A stretch of 64,000 nucleotides of DNA from Tenebrio molitor (GCF_963966145.1 NC_091056.1:4676217-4740216); one strand, 5' to 3'. Counted from the first letter of the stretch, positions 44,711-57,096 are shown. Notes: a model not told the origin generated them from the sequence alone. Numbers and translations: made by a program.

Positions 44711-45990
44711 TGCTAATAATGAGGGGATTAGTATTTGTTACCTCCTAGTGTGAAGAGGAGCACTTCGCCCAAAGGAGACTACCTGCTACCCTCTGCCCTG
44801 TTTCTAAATCCCGAGCCGCTTTACGAAATTTCCGTCGGATTCCCCAGAATATGATTTAAATTTATAAGTAGGAAAATAAAAATTTTGAAATTATAAATCA
44901 GTTTATTTTCATAATTAAATAAATATACATTATTTTTGGCTCTGTAATTATGTTTATCATTATTATAATATTATTATTAAAATTTAGAACAGCAATTTCA
45001 TTCATGCAAAAGCTGAAAATTTGAGAAACGATATTTTAAATGCATCAAACCATATCTTGGGAGTGTGCTAGATATTTTTAATAAAAGCAGTGACCAGTTA
45101 AGGGGAATTGTTTATGATAATTTTGTAAACAGTACTTTATTTGAGACATTTGTATAAAGTTTAAATACTTAGAGTTTTAAATAATGGTAATATAGAAAAA
45201 TAAAAAATGGAATCTAGTAAGAAAGTAAATAAATTAATGAAAACAGAAAGCTGACGTCTCGAAAAAAAAAACTCAAGGACACAATTAAAATCCTGAATGG
45301 TATAGAGAACGATCAATTCGACTTACGGCTAGTAAATTTGGAAAGGAAAAAAGAAAATAAATTTAGATTTAAAATATGGTATAAATAAAAAAGGCAATAG
45401 AATGTGAAATTATGGAAAATCACTTTGAAAAATTTTGTTTTCGGGCTTTACTTTCGAAATTAGTGGATCCTAGACATCACAGAGGACAACCGATTAGAAA
45501 AATGCTAAAAAAGAGTTATAATTGAAAATAATTTTAATATAAAAATATTATTTCAGGAGGAAAGTTATTTCATTATAAATCTTTACATTTAATATCTCTT
45601 ATAGCCATATTTCTATTGTATCTTGAATCTAATAATTCAAATAAATATGCAGATGAATAAAATCTTTCCAATTTTCCGACCATTTGAATGAACATCCCAC
45701 ATTCTTCAACATGTAAACTGTAGATACTTTCAAAAAGTTCCCGAGCCGTTGTTTCATTAACAATGCCATGTTGCAATGGTGCGCTACGTTTGATATTTGT
45801 CTGGTCTGGCAAGTCTGGTAAGTATTGCTTCCCTGTTGTAACTCACCTACCGGACTCAAATTGATCATTTCCTAAAAAAAGCCCATTTGGCTTATACCTA
45901 TAACCTACAGTTCATAGAAAATCACATCCCATTACGGTATCTACATTACCTGACTCGAGTTTTCCTATAATCCACAATGTAAATGCAAAT
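44711..45990. other. Unreadable insert within the P-type gene
   Basis: AT-rich, with no P-type similarity. A minus frame at 45573-45868 (IVNETTARELFESIYSLHVE) looks mildly coding, but I cannot place it. Bases 44740-44850 are GC-richer. Confidence 0.3.
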
Positions 45991-46959
45991 AAAATCAAAA
46001 TGCGAAATGGCATTTCTGAACATTCGCCTCATGAGAAAGTCATCGTGAGTGATATATACAAAAAATTTGAAAGTGCTGGGTTTGTAGGAGCCCAAAGACC
46101 TCCTTGTTTAAATGGTTGGCAATTTACCATAAACAGTGTTCTGTTACTGGCAAAAGAACTGAGGGAAGATTATGGTGTTTCCAAATTATTGACCAGGCAC
46201 TTACAGCAAGATCCACTTGAGAATTTTTTTTTCAGTTGTAAGACAACAACATGGCTGCTGTAAGAATTCCAGTATTGAGCAATTTGAAAATGGATTAAGG
46301 CATACTTATATTACAAGTATTTCCAAATTGTCTTCCAATTCAAATTGTGAAGAGGATTTTAATATAATGCTGACCACTTTGAGGAGCATGTCAAATGTGC
46401 AACAGCAAGTTAGAAACATGCCTTCTGTTACAATACCAGATAACGGTCACATTCCAGAATTAGTTAACAGTGTGTCAGTTTTAGATGCAGATGCTATCTA
46501 TCACGTCTCAGGCTATTTTTGTCGAAAATGTTTAAAACTTCATAATTATGACATTTGCAGATTCATTATTTTGGATAAAGAAAAACTCTTGGTGGGAGAA
46601 CATCAACTTTTTACATATTTTCGACAAAGTGATGCTCTGGATTACGTCAACGAGGGCTTGTTGTTTCCATCCAATACAGTTTATCAATTTTTAAAAATTA
46701 TTGAACTGGTGCATAATGAAAATTTCACCAGTTTATTAAAAAGTAACTCATTAAGTGAAGATTTCATACATATTATTCGTGCTCTGCCTAATGTGCCTAT
46801 TATAAACTTATGCAGTGAAGAGGTCTCTAATTTATTTTTTATTATGTTTTTAAAAATGAGACATCATTGGGGCGCACGATTAGAAAATAGAAATAAAAGT
46901 ATTAAAATTCAAAATACTAATAATCAAAACTTAAAAAACATTTGTCAGGTATAATTATA

Positions 46960-48598
46960 CAGGGTGTCCCAGAACTCGCGGATCAAACTTACAATGCGTT
47001 TTCCTTGGTGATAACTGAAAGCAATAGCGTTTAAAAAAAAGGGCAGGGTATAATCGTTTTTTTGTAATGAATAATTAAAGTTGACCAATCAGAAGAACGC
47101 TGTTAATTTGAATTTCACGTCAATTTAACCAACGGTTTGAATTGCTTAGCAACATAATTCTAGTAAGAATAGTATGGAATTTCAAGTAAATGTTTGGGCA
47201 ACTGTGAAGATTTTAACAACGTCAAGTTATAATTTGATTCGAAATTGTCAAACTTCGTATTGAAATCATGTATACAGTTGCAGAGTGTGCCGAAATGCTC
47301 ATAATTTGTGGAGAGGGCCGGCGCAATGCACGTGAGGATGCAAGGGAATATGCAATACGTTTTCCACGACGTTTGCCACATCCAAATTATAACGTATTTC
47401 TATGGTTGGTGTACCGTGCTCGAGACACTGGGTCCTTGGTGCGTACCTGACAAGAAATTGGTGGTCCCCCGCGCGAAGTTAGAACGCCAGAGACTGAAGA
47501 TGCTGTTCTTCAGTCCTTTCATGACGACGGTAGAAGCATATTTGAAGAACTATATTTACCGCGAACCTATCAATATTTTAGAACTAAATGACCAAATTCA
47601 CGAAACACTGGCTACTCTTATTCCTAATATGTTTAGACTGGCAAAGGAAAATTTAATAAAACGAGCTCGCCTATTCCTTCAGATGAAAGGTGGTCATTTT
47701 GAACACACTTTATTTTGCATGTTTCTTATTTCATTTGTTGCATTCTACATCGTTTAGTTATAAAATTAGTCCTTAAATTTTTACTAATAATAATGCTAAA
47801 ATAAATAGGTTAGTTCAATCCAGTTTTGTCTTCTTTCTTTCAGAACTGCCACTATGCTTGATCTGTTGTTCAAAACCTACGTGTAACTCCTTTTTTTGCA
47901 ATGTCAAGAATGTTCCTAAAAGTCTTTTCTTTCATTTGGACGATGAAAAGTCCCGCTCGTGTAGCTGCGCTAATACGTTGCAGATGCAGAGTGTGCACAG
48001 GGGTCAGGATAAATTTCTTGTGATTCCGATTCACTTCACAGGCCCTGCATATTTCACTTTTTACTAAGATTTTTAAGGTAGTAATATTACTCACTTGACG
48101 CTACGTCGCCATTTTACCTTCCATCAACAAAGGTTCAGTTCATCATATCCCTCCCGTCAATTTCCCATACCCCTCAAGGTTACAATTGCTCTGGAAATTT
48201 TCACTCATAACAAACCATATTTCATTCATTGCCGGAAGAAGAAACATCTTGTGTTGCCTGATTTAGATTCTATACATTTGTTCACCTCCTTTTGGCGAAA
48301 TTATCCCATTTTTGGTTATTTAAAAGTACCTGCCACTTTTGACGTTTGTTCCGACAAGTCGACCAGATAAATATTGAATATAATTTTATGATTCTTCGAA
48401 TTATACGTTGCTTGGCAATTGAGGGAAGGTACTCAGTTTTCTCATAAAGGAAAAATTAGATCGAGCTCTATTGGTCAATTTGATTAATTCATAACTAAAA
48501 AGCTGTTGCACCCTGACTATTTTTCTAAACGTTTTTTACCTTCATTACGATCAAGGAATATACGGTTTAAATTTGATCCGCGAGTTCTGGGACACCTG
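46960..48598 (+). mobile_element. Mariner-type element, deletion derivative with complete ends
   Basis: Inverted ends CAGGGTGTCCCAGAACTCGC (46960) and complement (ending 48598) are flanked by TA (46958-46959, 48599-48600). The match extends with gaps for almost 200 bp (for example TTGACCAATCAG against a TTGGTCAA counterpart). The left TA abuts the end of the P-type gene. The interior has transposase ends but no core, and 47800-48400 has no known content. Confidence 0.85.
47268..47757 (+). pseudogene. Core-less mariner-type transposase
   Basis: The start MYTVAECAEMLIICGEGRRN, EDAREYAIRFPRR and FLWLVYRARDTGSL is the N-terminal helix region of the insect mariner subtype. It passes, after a frame change near 47450, straight into the tail NILELNDQIHETLATLIP, NMFRLAKENLIKRARLF and KGGHFEHTL. 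All three catalytic acids are lost. Confidence 0.7.
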
Positions 48599-48961
48599 TA
48601 TATTATAATAATTGACAATATTACTTTACCTTTCAGTACATACATACTTACTTCCATTCATTTATCAGGCAAAATATACCTGTTACTGTTATTAAATAAC
48701 AATGATAAAAAATATGGCAACAAATAAAAATATAAATTCTTGTTTTCAAATTTGCCGCGTTCTTCTCATGAAGACGCCTAGAACGCCACATGCCTTGCAT
48801 TCCGTCATTTGATTGATCAAAATATGTCACGTGATCTTGTGATCTTGATGTGTTTTTTCATCGTGTTTTTGTCGTGTTGGAGTTCGAGTACCAATTCCTA
48901 ACTTTGACAAGATAAGTTTTCGTGTTTTTCTATTGTTGATTTTACTATTTAGTTCAGAGAG

Positions 48962-49136
48962 ATGGGTGTCATGTGCTTTGTGTGTGAAAAACGTTTTTCA
49001 ACCCAATTCAATTTAAACAAACATACCATAAAAAAAAAGAAAATTACAAAAAGTAATTGGAAAAAACCCACTGATTCTGAAATTTTGGATATTGGTAAAA
49101 ATATAAAAAATAACTTTTCCAGTTTATACAGGGTTA
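48962..49136 (+). CDS. Single C2H2 zinc-finger exon
   Basis: ATG 48962 opens MGVMCFVCEKRFSTQFNLNK and continues to HTIKKK, with spacing C-x2-C-x12-H, then lysines; the second His of a classical finger is not at its usual place. The frame then runs PTDSEILDIGKNIKNNF and into an inserted TA-flanked end at 49139. It may be a first exon of a THAP/BED-like repeat gene or a host fragment. No partner exon is seen. Confidence 0.3.
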
Positions 49137-49138
49137 TT

Positions 49139-49614
49139 CACCTAAGATGACGAGCCTGACAAGGTAAAAATACAACCCAAAAGACAATTTACAAAGCAAT
49201 CTCGACCCCTATTACATTATTCGGCATTATCATAATGCACATAAAACAAAGACAGCTTTTAACGTCAGCCTAATGAATGTCAAGTTCTGACAGAAAAATA
49301 CCTCTCTCAACAAAGTATGATTTAATAACAATAATAAGCAATTGAAATCACGAAAGTAATGGGTAGGTAGGATCATATCGGTTCTGTCATCGTGCGAAAA
49401 CCTTTTTAAACACTAAATATGAATGAAAAATGCAATGACAGTATCTGGCTCAAAATCACCAAGGCGGCAAATTTGCTTCGCCAGCAAATAAATTACAAAA
49501 ATTACCATTTTATTGCACAAGTGAACATTAGTAAATACTAAAATTTATTTGTTTTAACTGTACATCACACAATATACTTCAAAAGTAGATAATATTTAAT
49601 ATTATTTCAAGATA
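49139..49614. other. Unpaired TA-flanked transposon end, then featureless sequence
   Basis: TA followed by CAGGGTTATTCACCTAAGAT (49139) looks like a mariner-type left end. No matching right end was found in the next kilobases. The remainder up to the Tc1 element has no recognisable content. Confidence 0.4.
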
Positions 49615-51156
49615 CACTCGCCGGCAAAATTAGCAAGACACGCAGAAAAATAATATTTTTGTTAGGTTTTTCGGATCACGGTTGAGTTTGATATTGTTTT
49701 CAAATCAAGTTGCCTTATTACTAATATTTGATACCAAATTGAGAGCTGTCAACCGTTCATGACGAAGTCATAGCATCCTTTGAATATTTATTAAGAATTT
49801 CGGCATCTCAGTAACTTCGAAAAAGTTGGGTTTTAATTTCTTGGGTAGCCTATCAAAGGTTAGTTCATTTGCTCTGTTGAACTTTATAAGAAGACGAACA
49901 TGATATGAGAGATTTAGCCCCGACACATGTTGCTAGGGCTGTGGCGTTGATTGAAAGTGCTCAAACGTATCGCCCAGTGGCTAGAGCCCTCGGAGCATCA
50001 AAATCAACCATTAATCGCAATGTTTTGAGGTATAGAGCGACTGGTTCGTATGACAGAAGGCGAGGGCAGGGCAGAAAACGGTCAACCACAGTCAGGGATG
50101 ATCGTTTCATAGTGTTGCAAACTCTGAGAAACAGAAGTCAAACAGCAGTGCAGACCAGAAGTGCTTTAGAAGAGGTCCGAGGAGTCCAGATAAGTGAACG
50201 AACGGTGAGAAGAAGGCTCAAGGAAGTTGAACTGGGGTCATACGTACCAGCAAAAGTTCCAAAACTTGAGGTACGTCCTCGAGTATCACGACTAGCTTTT
50301 GGCCGTGAACATGAGAATTGGAATATTGACCAATGGAGTCAAGTTTTGTTCACCGACGAAAGCCGTTTTTGTGTAAACACAATCTACGGGAGGGAAAGAA
50401 TATGGCGACGTCGAGGAGAACGATATTCCCAATGTAATTTCACTCCAAAAGTCCCTTTTGGTGGAGGCTCAATTATGATCTGGGGCGGAATAGGTTTAGG
50501 AGCGCGCACAGAATTAGTAATCGTTGACATGGGCACTTTGAATGCTGATCGGTACATAACAAACTTTTTACAAGATCATGTGGTACCTTTTGCTCCACAT
50601 ATTGGCGATAATTTCATCTTAATGCAGGACAATGCCCGTCCGCACATCGCTCGCTGCGTAACAAACTTTATAACCGAGACAGAGATAACCAAGATGGACT
50701 GGCCTGCTAGGTCTCCAGACATGAATCCTATAGAACATGTCTGGGACATGTTGGGCAAAAGGGTTAAGGCTAGAATTCCTGCGCCCCAAACTACCCAAGC
50801 GCTGCAAACCATGTTATTGGAAGAATGGGACAATTTGCCTCAAGAGTTGATTGACAATAGCATCAGGAGCATGCCAAGGCGAATGATTGCATTAATACGA
50901 GCTCGTGGAGGAAACACACGTTATTAAAATTAAATGTCTTTGTCATACACAAAAAAATAACAAAAAAGGAAAAAAAATGTTTAAACGCCTTTTTTTTGCT
51001 TTCTCATACATTTTTTCTTTAAATTGGTGTCGTTGTGTTTAGTTATTGTTGTTTACTCTAGATTATTTTGATTTTTTGTAAAATTAGCAAATACATTATT
51101 TTTTTTGGAAAAAAATTAAATTTTTTCCCGTTTCCCGCTAATTTTGCCGGTGAGTG
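49615..51156 (+). mobile_element. Apparently complete Tc1-type transposon
   Basis: Inverted ends CACTCGCCGGCAAAATTAGC (49615) and its near-complement ending 51156 (one mismatch in the first 20) are flanked by TA (49613-49614, 51157-51158). The 1542-bp unit carries one uninterrupted transposase gene with 5' and 3' untranslated stretches of about 290 and 230 bp. It is the only intact-looking transposon in the window, and is probably a young arrival. Confidence 0.9.
49905..50927 (+). CDS. Tc1-family transposase, DD34E
   Basis: This 340-residue enzyme cuts and pastes the surrounding element at TA sites in the nucleus. Two N-terminal helix-turn-helix units (about residues 8-45 and 63-108; ARALGASKSTINRNVLRY, ISERTVRRRLKEVEL) are joined by an AT-hook-like linker GQGRKRS. 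The catalytic triad is D151 (VLFTDESRFCV), D242 (LMQDNARPHIA) and E277 (SPDMNPIEHVWDML); the last two are 34 residues apart, as in classical Tc1. Gly-rich FGGGSIMIWGG lies between. Length and motifs are those of a functional protein. The ATG at 49905 sits near the expected N-terminus and no better upstream start exists. Confidence 0.93.
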   Translation: MRDLAPTHVARAVALIESAQTYRPVARALGASKSTINRNVLRYRATGSYDRRRGQGRKRSTTVRDDRFIVLQTLRNRSQTAVQTRSALEEVRGVQISERTVRRRLKEVELGSYVPAKVPKLEVRPRVSRLAFGREHENWNIDQWSQVLFTDESRFCVNTIYGRERIWRRRGERYSQCNFTPKVPFGGGSIMIWGGIGLGARTELVIVDMGTLNADRYITNFLQDHVVPFAPHIGDNFILMQDNARPHIARCVTNFITETEITKMDWPARSPDMNPIEHVWDMLGKRVKARIPAPQTTQALQTMLLEEWDNLPQELIDNSIRSMPRRMIALIRARGGNTRY

Positions 51157-51158
51157 TA

Positions 51159-52522
51159 TATGTATGGAAAGTCATTTCGAGAACGCGTCCCAAGGATCGA
51201 TCCTTAGAAACATACACCAGGAATTCCCATAAAATAAACGATATTTAACAATTTCCACTACTTATCAGCGGCCAATTTTATTTAACATCTAATTTTTTTA
51301 ACTATTATTCAAAAAATCTAATTAATTTAAATAGAAATATGCTTAAATATTTTGTCATGTGACCAAAAGTTGGCCAGTGACAGCTCCGGGCTCTCAGGGG
51401 GTTTTTCGGGGCAGAGGGCGTGGGTTCGGAAAATAAAAAATGGGCGCCAGGCAGCTATTGTTTTGAGCTTGTTGTTAAGCTTGTCCAGCTGCCGGGACAA
51501 GTGCTCAGTACTCCCTTATACTTCGGAGACAGTACACAAATAAAAAAACTTAATCCCTTGGAATTAAATAAATGAGTTTATTCAATTTTAGGGCCAACAG
51601 TCCAGGAAATGAGATGTGCTTATTTAGGGTGCACTGGTCCGTGGAATTGGCAAACGTTACTCTACGTAATTCTGTGCAATTGGAAATTTCGAACCAGTTC
51701 ACCTTGATGATCTTATATAATACTCTTATTCTGGTCTTATTAAGAAAGCTTTCCCTTACAGGTGACCTTGTAACTTATTGTTGTGAATAAACTTAAAATT
51801 AATACAACTCCGATGTAAAAAAGGAGAATCTGTTACATATGTGAAACAAAAAAACGAAACGCAGTCTTCCGCTTTTATAAATTTACAACGTTGATTTAGC
51901 TGTGATTTTATGCTAACAAATGTCAGATTACTGCGGTCGGACAAGTTCCGAAAATTCGACTATTTGGCTATTTGAAAATTGCAAATTCTCTGAAAGTAGA
52001 AGAACTGCGGTAAATGATTGAAATGCAAAATTGAAAACTTGAACTTTGTGAAATCTTACTAAAAACTTGAGATAATTGAAATATGAAATTTTACAAATAT
52101 GAGAAGGTTTTAATTGATGAGAAGCGGGAAATTTGAGGCGCAAACTTTTATGATTCCGCTAAAAAAATGTGGCGACTTATCTTATGCCGGTAATGTGGTG
52201 TGTCCTCGATTGCGTCCATTCGACTTGCGGCGTGACCTTGACGATACTCTTTAGTCCTTCCGAAACGATATCCAATGAAACGATGCGTGGTCCGACGACC
52301 TTAATGAGCGATATGCGGTCTGGCGATGACCACTCTAAAGAACGATCGCCCCTGCGAACGACCCCTAACGAATTGTCGTTAGTGTTGTGAAAATCGGAAG
52401 ATTCGGTAATTACCTTTCAGCGAAAAATGGGGTTCTTGGCGCTAAATTGAAGTCCTTCCGGTACTCCGCTACTCAAAAATTTTCGGTACTATAAAGATGC
52501 GGTACGGTAAGGCACGGTACGG
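51159..52522. other. Unassigned sequence with GC-richer patches
   Basis: Bases 51360-51530 and 52160-52400 are GC-richer than the rest and may be decayed retrotransposon sequence. One minus frame there (PDRISLIKVVGPRIVSLD) has no family I can name. Otherwise nothing. Confidence 0.3.
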
Positions 52523-52625
52523 TACTGGATCAAATTATCCAAACTGGATCAAACTTTAAACTGGATCGAACTCTAAACTGGATCGAACTCTAAACTGGAT
52601 CGAACTCTAAACTGGATCGAACTAC
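52523..52625. repeat. 17-bp tandem repeat
   Basis: Five units of AAACTGGATCGAACTCT (52541-52625; the first and last slightly changed) follow a diverged 18-bp unit. There are no spacers, so it is a minisatellite and not a CRISPR. Confidence 0.9.
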
Positions 52626-54846
52626 CCCTCTACAAGACGAGGGGTCACTCGACCACGAACTCTGAAATGCGCTTCGCTGGCGTCGCTTCGACGGCTCTCG
52701 ACGAAGTGTCCGACTTCCGCATTTTTAATCTCGGCACCGCAGTCCCATAAATCGCGAAAATCGTCACGCGCGCGATTCTCGACCTTATTCACTTGTGCGT
52801 TAAGGCGTGCTGCGCTTGCGTGGTACTGCGCAATCAAAAATGTGCATTTCCGGTGGTACTACACGTGCGCGTGTCATGACAGGTGGACCGTCATGGCGTC
52901 GGTTTGTTTACCGTCGAAATTATACCGAGCGGGAATATTCAGATTTTGGAGCGGTATTGTGTCGGTAAGTCGTGCACGTCTATCCTGATGTTAATTGCCG
53001 TAACTCGCAGGTCAAAAAAAAAAGGACAGGAAGAAAGATGGGGTTGAAAAGAAGGAGATGACTTTCCGGCAAGTTACTAAAGAGGAAAAGGGACCCAACA
53101 TCGCCGTACGGTCACCTATCGCTGAGAAGAGAAGAAGAGAAAGTGAAGAGAAAGAGAAAGTGAAAGTGGGGTTCTGAAAGATAGGTTGCAGCTCGCCAAC
53201 CTAGAGGCGTGAGGCCACCTCAGCCTGACATTTGCGGGGGTAACATGTGTTCTTCCAGCCCCCCCGTGGTGGCTGGCACCAGTGACTCTACTAAATTGAT
53301 CTTTCCGCTTCCGGAATGAGCGACGTAAAAAAAACTTGAAGGCAGGGTGGGCGCGTCGCGTTGCCAAATGCCGTGCGTTATCTGCTAGTTCCGGGTCTTC
53401 GAACAGCGATCTATTAGTCCCGCGAGCATAAGTAGGACCTCGTGGCCTCCTACTCCGGCCAATCGCCATTGTGGCGTTTTGTAACGCTACAGTCACACAA
53501 AGTATGCATCATTTCAGTGAACGCAGTAACTAACTGAAAAGAATTTATGATGAACACAGCCTTTAGGTGCTAGCCGCAGTTTGTGGTAGGAGATGATATT
53601 ATAACCGGCCGTCATAAGTGTTTTTCGCCAAATTAATTATAATTAAGTGATAAGTACCTTTCAATTCACTATTTACAGAGCGTACATCAATAGGTCATCA
53701 TTCCGGGAATGCGTTTATAAGTTTGGAATATTGAAAAAATTCCTTTTAGATTACAACATTAAAACAATAACCTGAAATATTTTACACTAACCATGTCAGA
53801 CCGCGTCGAAAATGGCTGCCGTCAAAAAAAAAACAGCGTTTAGTTGAAAACGTCATTTCGTGAACGGTCATTTCGGGAACGTTCCCGGACATGATAGTAT
53901 GTTCTCAAAATGATAATGATGTTCCCAGGATGACTGTTTCGTTCCTGGAGTGATATCTGCTATTGCAAATTCTCAATAAATTTATTGTTTATGTTGTGTT
54001 TACGCAATTTTCAACAAGATATTATACTTGTTGTTTTTATCATAGCAATATGGCACCACGAGGCTGAAAATACAAAAACAAGGCCGAAAAAGTTACTAAA
54101 AAAAGATAGTTCGTCTTATTTGCGCTAATTTGCGCCGAAGAAAAAAAGCTAATGCTAGAAAAAGAAAGTTATCGAAATGACGATTTTTTGCGATGGCTTT
54201 TTTGAAAAACAAATTAGAAAAAAATTAATGTGTTTTGTGCTTGCCCAATTTAAATATTATATATACACAAGTTTAGTGACGATTTAAGCTAATTTTCATA
54301 ATCATAGCTTCCAAGTTTTTTCATCATAAAACCAAACTTGTAATTTGCCACCTTGGTTGTTTATTTTTTTAATGTTTTTTATTTACGTTACGTTTGAATA
54401 TTGGCATAAGTATAAATAAATGCAAGTTGATCAGAACTTAGTTTTTTTTAATATTAAGTGGGTAGGTACTTTCACTTATTGTATTTAGAAAAATTAAGCA
54501 ACCGAAAGTAACAACATACATCAGATTCATCCATTTCACAAGTTTACGTGCCAAAAATAACTATTACATGCTAAAAGTTTCATATTACGAATTTGTTTAA
54601 CAGGTTCGTAAATTTCTTATTTTTCCCAGTGAAAAGTTAAAAAGGCGGATGTAGTTTTGGAGATTTTTTGTTGTGATTTGGGGATTTTTCAGCAAGACTT
54701 CTGGGGGCAATTTTTTTTTAACATGACAACACTGATCTTCATCTCCGTAGTCTTTGATTGCAGCTAGGTTAAGTCGTTAAGTGAAACTTAACTGATGAAA
54801 CTGTGCCAATGACTGGAAAAACTCAAGTGCCGATCGATTTTAGATA
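52626..54846. other. Partly GC-rich, no gene assigned
   Basis: Bases 52630-53480 are GC- and CpG-rich. ATG 52893 to a GTAAGT donor at 52965 gives a plausible 24-codon first exon (MASVCLPSKLYRAGIFRFW), but the only near acceptor leads to a short basic frame, so I do not call a gene. Bases 53500-54846 are AT-rich with no content I can name. Confidence 0.3.
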
Positions 54847-56078
54847 ATGTGTGGGGAAAAAATAAGTAATACAAGTACTAGTTGGGAAAATATAAAAGGA
54901 TTCATTACTTTAGAAGAGTTTCGAGGCATCATTGGTGAACAAAAATATCAACTACTTGCCTCTATGAATGCTGACCATACCGAAAATGAAGATTTAGCCT
55001 TATAAAAGAATTTGTATGATGAAATGCATGGCACTCACAATGCACAACATTCAGCAGATCAAAACATAGAAACAGAAGATTTCAATAACGATAAATACGA
55101 TGAAGCAGATCATACTGAAGAAGGACATTTGGACAAGCAGGATCAGAATCAAGATACACAGAATTTGGCTGATCAAAATATTATTCAAGGTGAAGATATA
55201 AACAACTCTGAAATTTATTGGAATGAAGATGCACAGAATTCGGCTAATCAAAATACTATTGAAGCTGATGATTTGAAAAACGATTCTTACTTTGACATAG
55301 AATATATGCCCGTTATAATTGATAATTTTACTACCGACGAAATGCCACTCTCTAATTTTTTGGCTAGCACCTCAGAAAAATGTGTGCCCTCAAAAAGAGA
55401 AAAAAGAAACGGGAAGAATCTCTAAAGCAAAGACGTAAAACCGAGGGAATTCGGAAACAACAGAAGAAGCAACAAAAGCAACAAAACAAATTAAAAGATA
55501 AATTGGAAAAAAAAAGGTAAAAAGTTCAAATTATTGAAAACAGCAATGATGAGGCAGCAAATTGTCCTACACAACAAACTATTGATATATTACTTGTTAA
55601 AAAAGAAAACAAATCAGACAAGTTCACCTCTCCAAAAAATGCTGAAGCTGCAAGTGAAAATAACACAGAAAGTCATATGATAAACCAAAGTTAAAGCAAA
55701 ATCAAATTTCTAATAGTTCTGTTGTAAGAAAGATTTTTCAGAATGTTGACAATGATTCCCCAGGCAAAAAAAATTAAAATTATTTCAGATATTTTACTGA
55801 CAAGTGAAAAAGGTTACACGGATCATGCAATGCAAGAACGTCAAAACATCCATAATCCTTTCAAGAATACTACCATAACTACTGGAATATCCTTTACTTG
55901 TGTAAAAAATATAAACATGAGCCAGAATGGCGTAAAATGCACGACCTGTCGAAGAACGTACCACATACCCTGCGTTCTCAAATTCAAAAAGGACACGATA
56001 ACTTCAAATGATTATTTTAAGTGTTTTTCCTGCTTGCATTGTGCAATTTTGAATAAATGTGTTGGAATTGTTATGTAA
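54847..56078 (+). pseudogene. Hypothetical acidic protein with PHD-like C-terminus
   Basis: ATG 54847 (MCGEKISNTSTSWENIKGF) runs into a TAA at 55003, then the same frame stays open to 55425. It is very acidic, with repeated ADQN and AQNSANQN phrases and PVIIDNFTTDEMPLSNFLA. After broken sequence, 55743-56078 encodes FTCVKNINMSQNGVKCTTC, RRTYHIPC and YFKCFSCLHC, a C-C-C-H-C-C-C set like a PHD finger with one ligand missing. The same build occurs in insect repeat-encoded proteins. I cannot name it. It carries stops and frame breaks. Confidence 0.4.
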
Positions 56079-56154
56079 ACATTTATCTTGAGTAAATGCA
56101 GTAGCACCATCTGATTTTCCACAATTCTTAGCGTATAATGTGCTATTTATTATA

Positions 56155-56712
56155 CAGGGTGGAACAAAAGTATCAAATATTGGCTGTAACTTTTTAGTTT
56201 GACAATTTATGAAAAAATGTTTAATATAACAGTTGATTGGTGTATCCTGCATCATCTGGTCTTTCTAGTTTGTTCCTATCTTCTTTTGTTTCGCTGCTAT
56301 GGCAACCAACTTTGGTTTTTTAAATAGCACCCATACATTTTTTGTGTGATTTTCAAACAAGCGTATCTTTCTGTATTCATAAATACAGTTTTTCCATTAT
56401 GGGGAAAAAGAATGAAATTTAAAAAAAAAAAAAATTAACTTACTAAGTGATAAAATGCAATATCAAGAATGCCATGGAAATTTGACAATTTTTGTTGAAC
56501 GTCATGCATGATAATAAACCAAACATTTTTTATATTAAACATTTTTCAAATTAAAAAATAGCCATAGCAGCGAAACAAAAGAAGATAGGAACAAACTAGA
56601 AAGACCAGATGATGCAGGATAATACACCAATCAACTTTTATATTAAACATTTTTTCATAAATTGTCAAATTAAAAAGTTACAGCCAATATTTGATACTTT
56701 TGTTCCATCCTG
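56155..56712. mobile_element. Long-armed palindromic MITE
   Basis: Ends CAGGGTGGAACAAAAGTATC (56155) and near-complement (ending 56712) are flanked by TA (56153-56154, 56713-56714). Arms of about 180 bp match closely (CATCATCTGGTCTTTCTAGT and complement). No coding content; frames on either strand are by-products. Confidence 0.85.
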
Positions 56713-56728
56713 TATATGTACATATATA

Positions 56729-57096
56729 CTCTCGTGTCAAAAATAAATTACTCCCTAGAATTTGAACTTTTAGGGAAATAACATTTTTCATGTTGTGTGT
56801 AACTAGAATTTTCAAAAGTTATTTGAATGCCTAAGGTTGGTTACTTTGAATTGAGAGATAAAATCCAAATAAATATGCCGCCAGTAACCAAAATTGATTG
56901 TGAAACCAAAAATCATCTATCACTTAGCGAGAAAGTAGTCATTTGCAACTGTTACAATTAATTTACTGTCTTACATTTTTTACATATCTTTTGTTTGTCA
57001 CCAGAAACCACATAGCCTCCAACCTAACCAAATTTATGGCAACCTAGTAACGAATATCGCTAAATCCTAGGGAGTAATTTATTTTTGACACGACAG
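56729..57096. mobile_element. TA-flanked MITE (copy B)
   Basis: Same family as 8597-8969, with better kept ends CTCTCGTGTCAAAAATAAAT and complement, and TA on both sides (56727-56728, 57097-57098). Starts 16 bp after the preceding MITE. Confidence 0.85.

Larger units (their letters stand above)
42320..46954 (+). pseudogene. P-element-like transposase pseudogene with THAP domain (copy 2)
   Basis: The start MSRGSYCVNNSCYTNKF, a GTAAGT intron (from about 42419), and QVCSKHFSPNDFKKT form a C2CH THAP DNA-binding domain. Later exons give FTDEMKQLCLSWYYSSPKRY, RSIRNWQSLLQVQPGIN, ASLLFDEISLTEEIHYNATK (first Asp), IVCDQGPLNKALAKELNI (second Asp), LIKSIRNNLRKYDLVWEG, LLTRHLQQDPLENFF and, after a T-run slip near 46226, GYFCRKCLKLHNYD to the end at 46954. 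In-frame stops and slips are many. A MITE sits at 43750, and 44711-45990 is foreign or too decayed to read. Confidence 0.85.

Noticed and set aside
52523..52625. CRISPR-like repeat array
   Set aside because: Units are 17 bp and directly adjacent with no spacers; it is a minisatellite in a eukaryotic sequence.
52893..52964. First exon of a host gene
   Set aside because: A fair ATG and GTAAGT donor, but no convincing second exon or conserved protein; composition alone is too weak.
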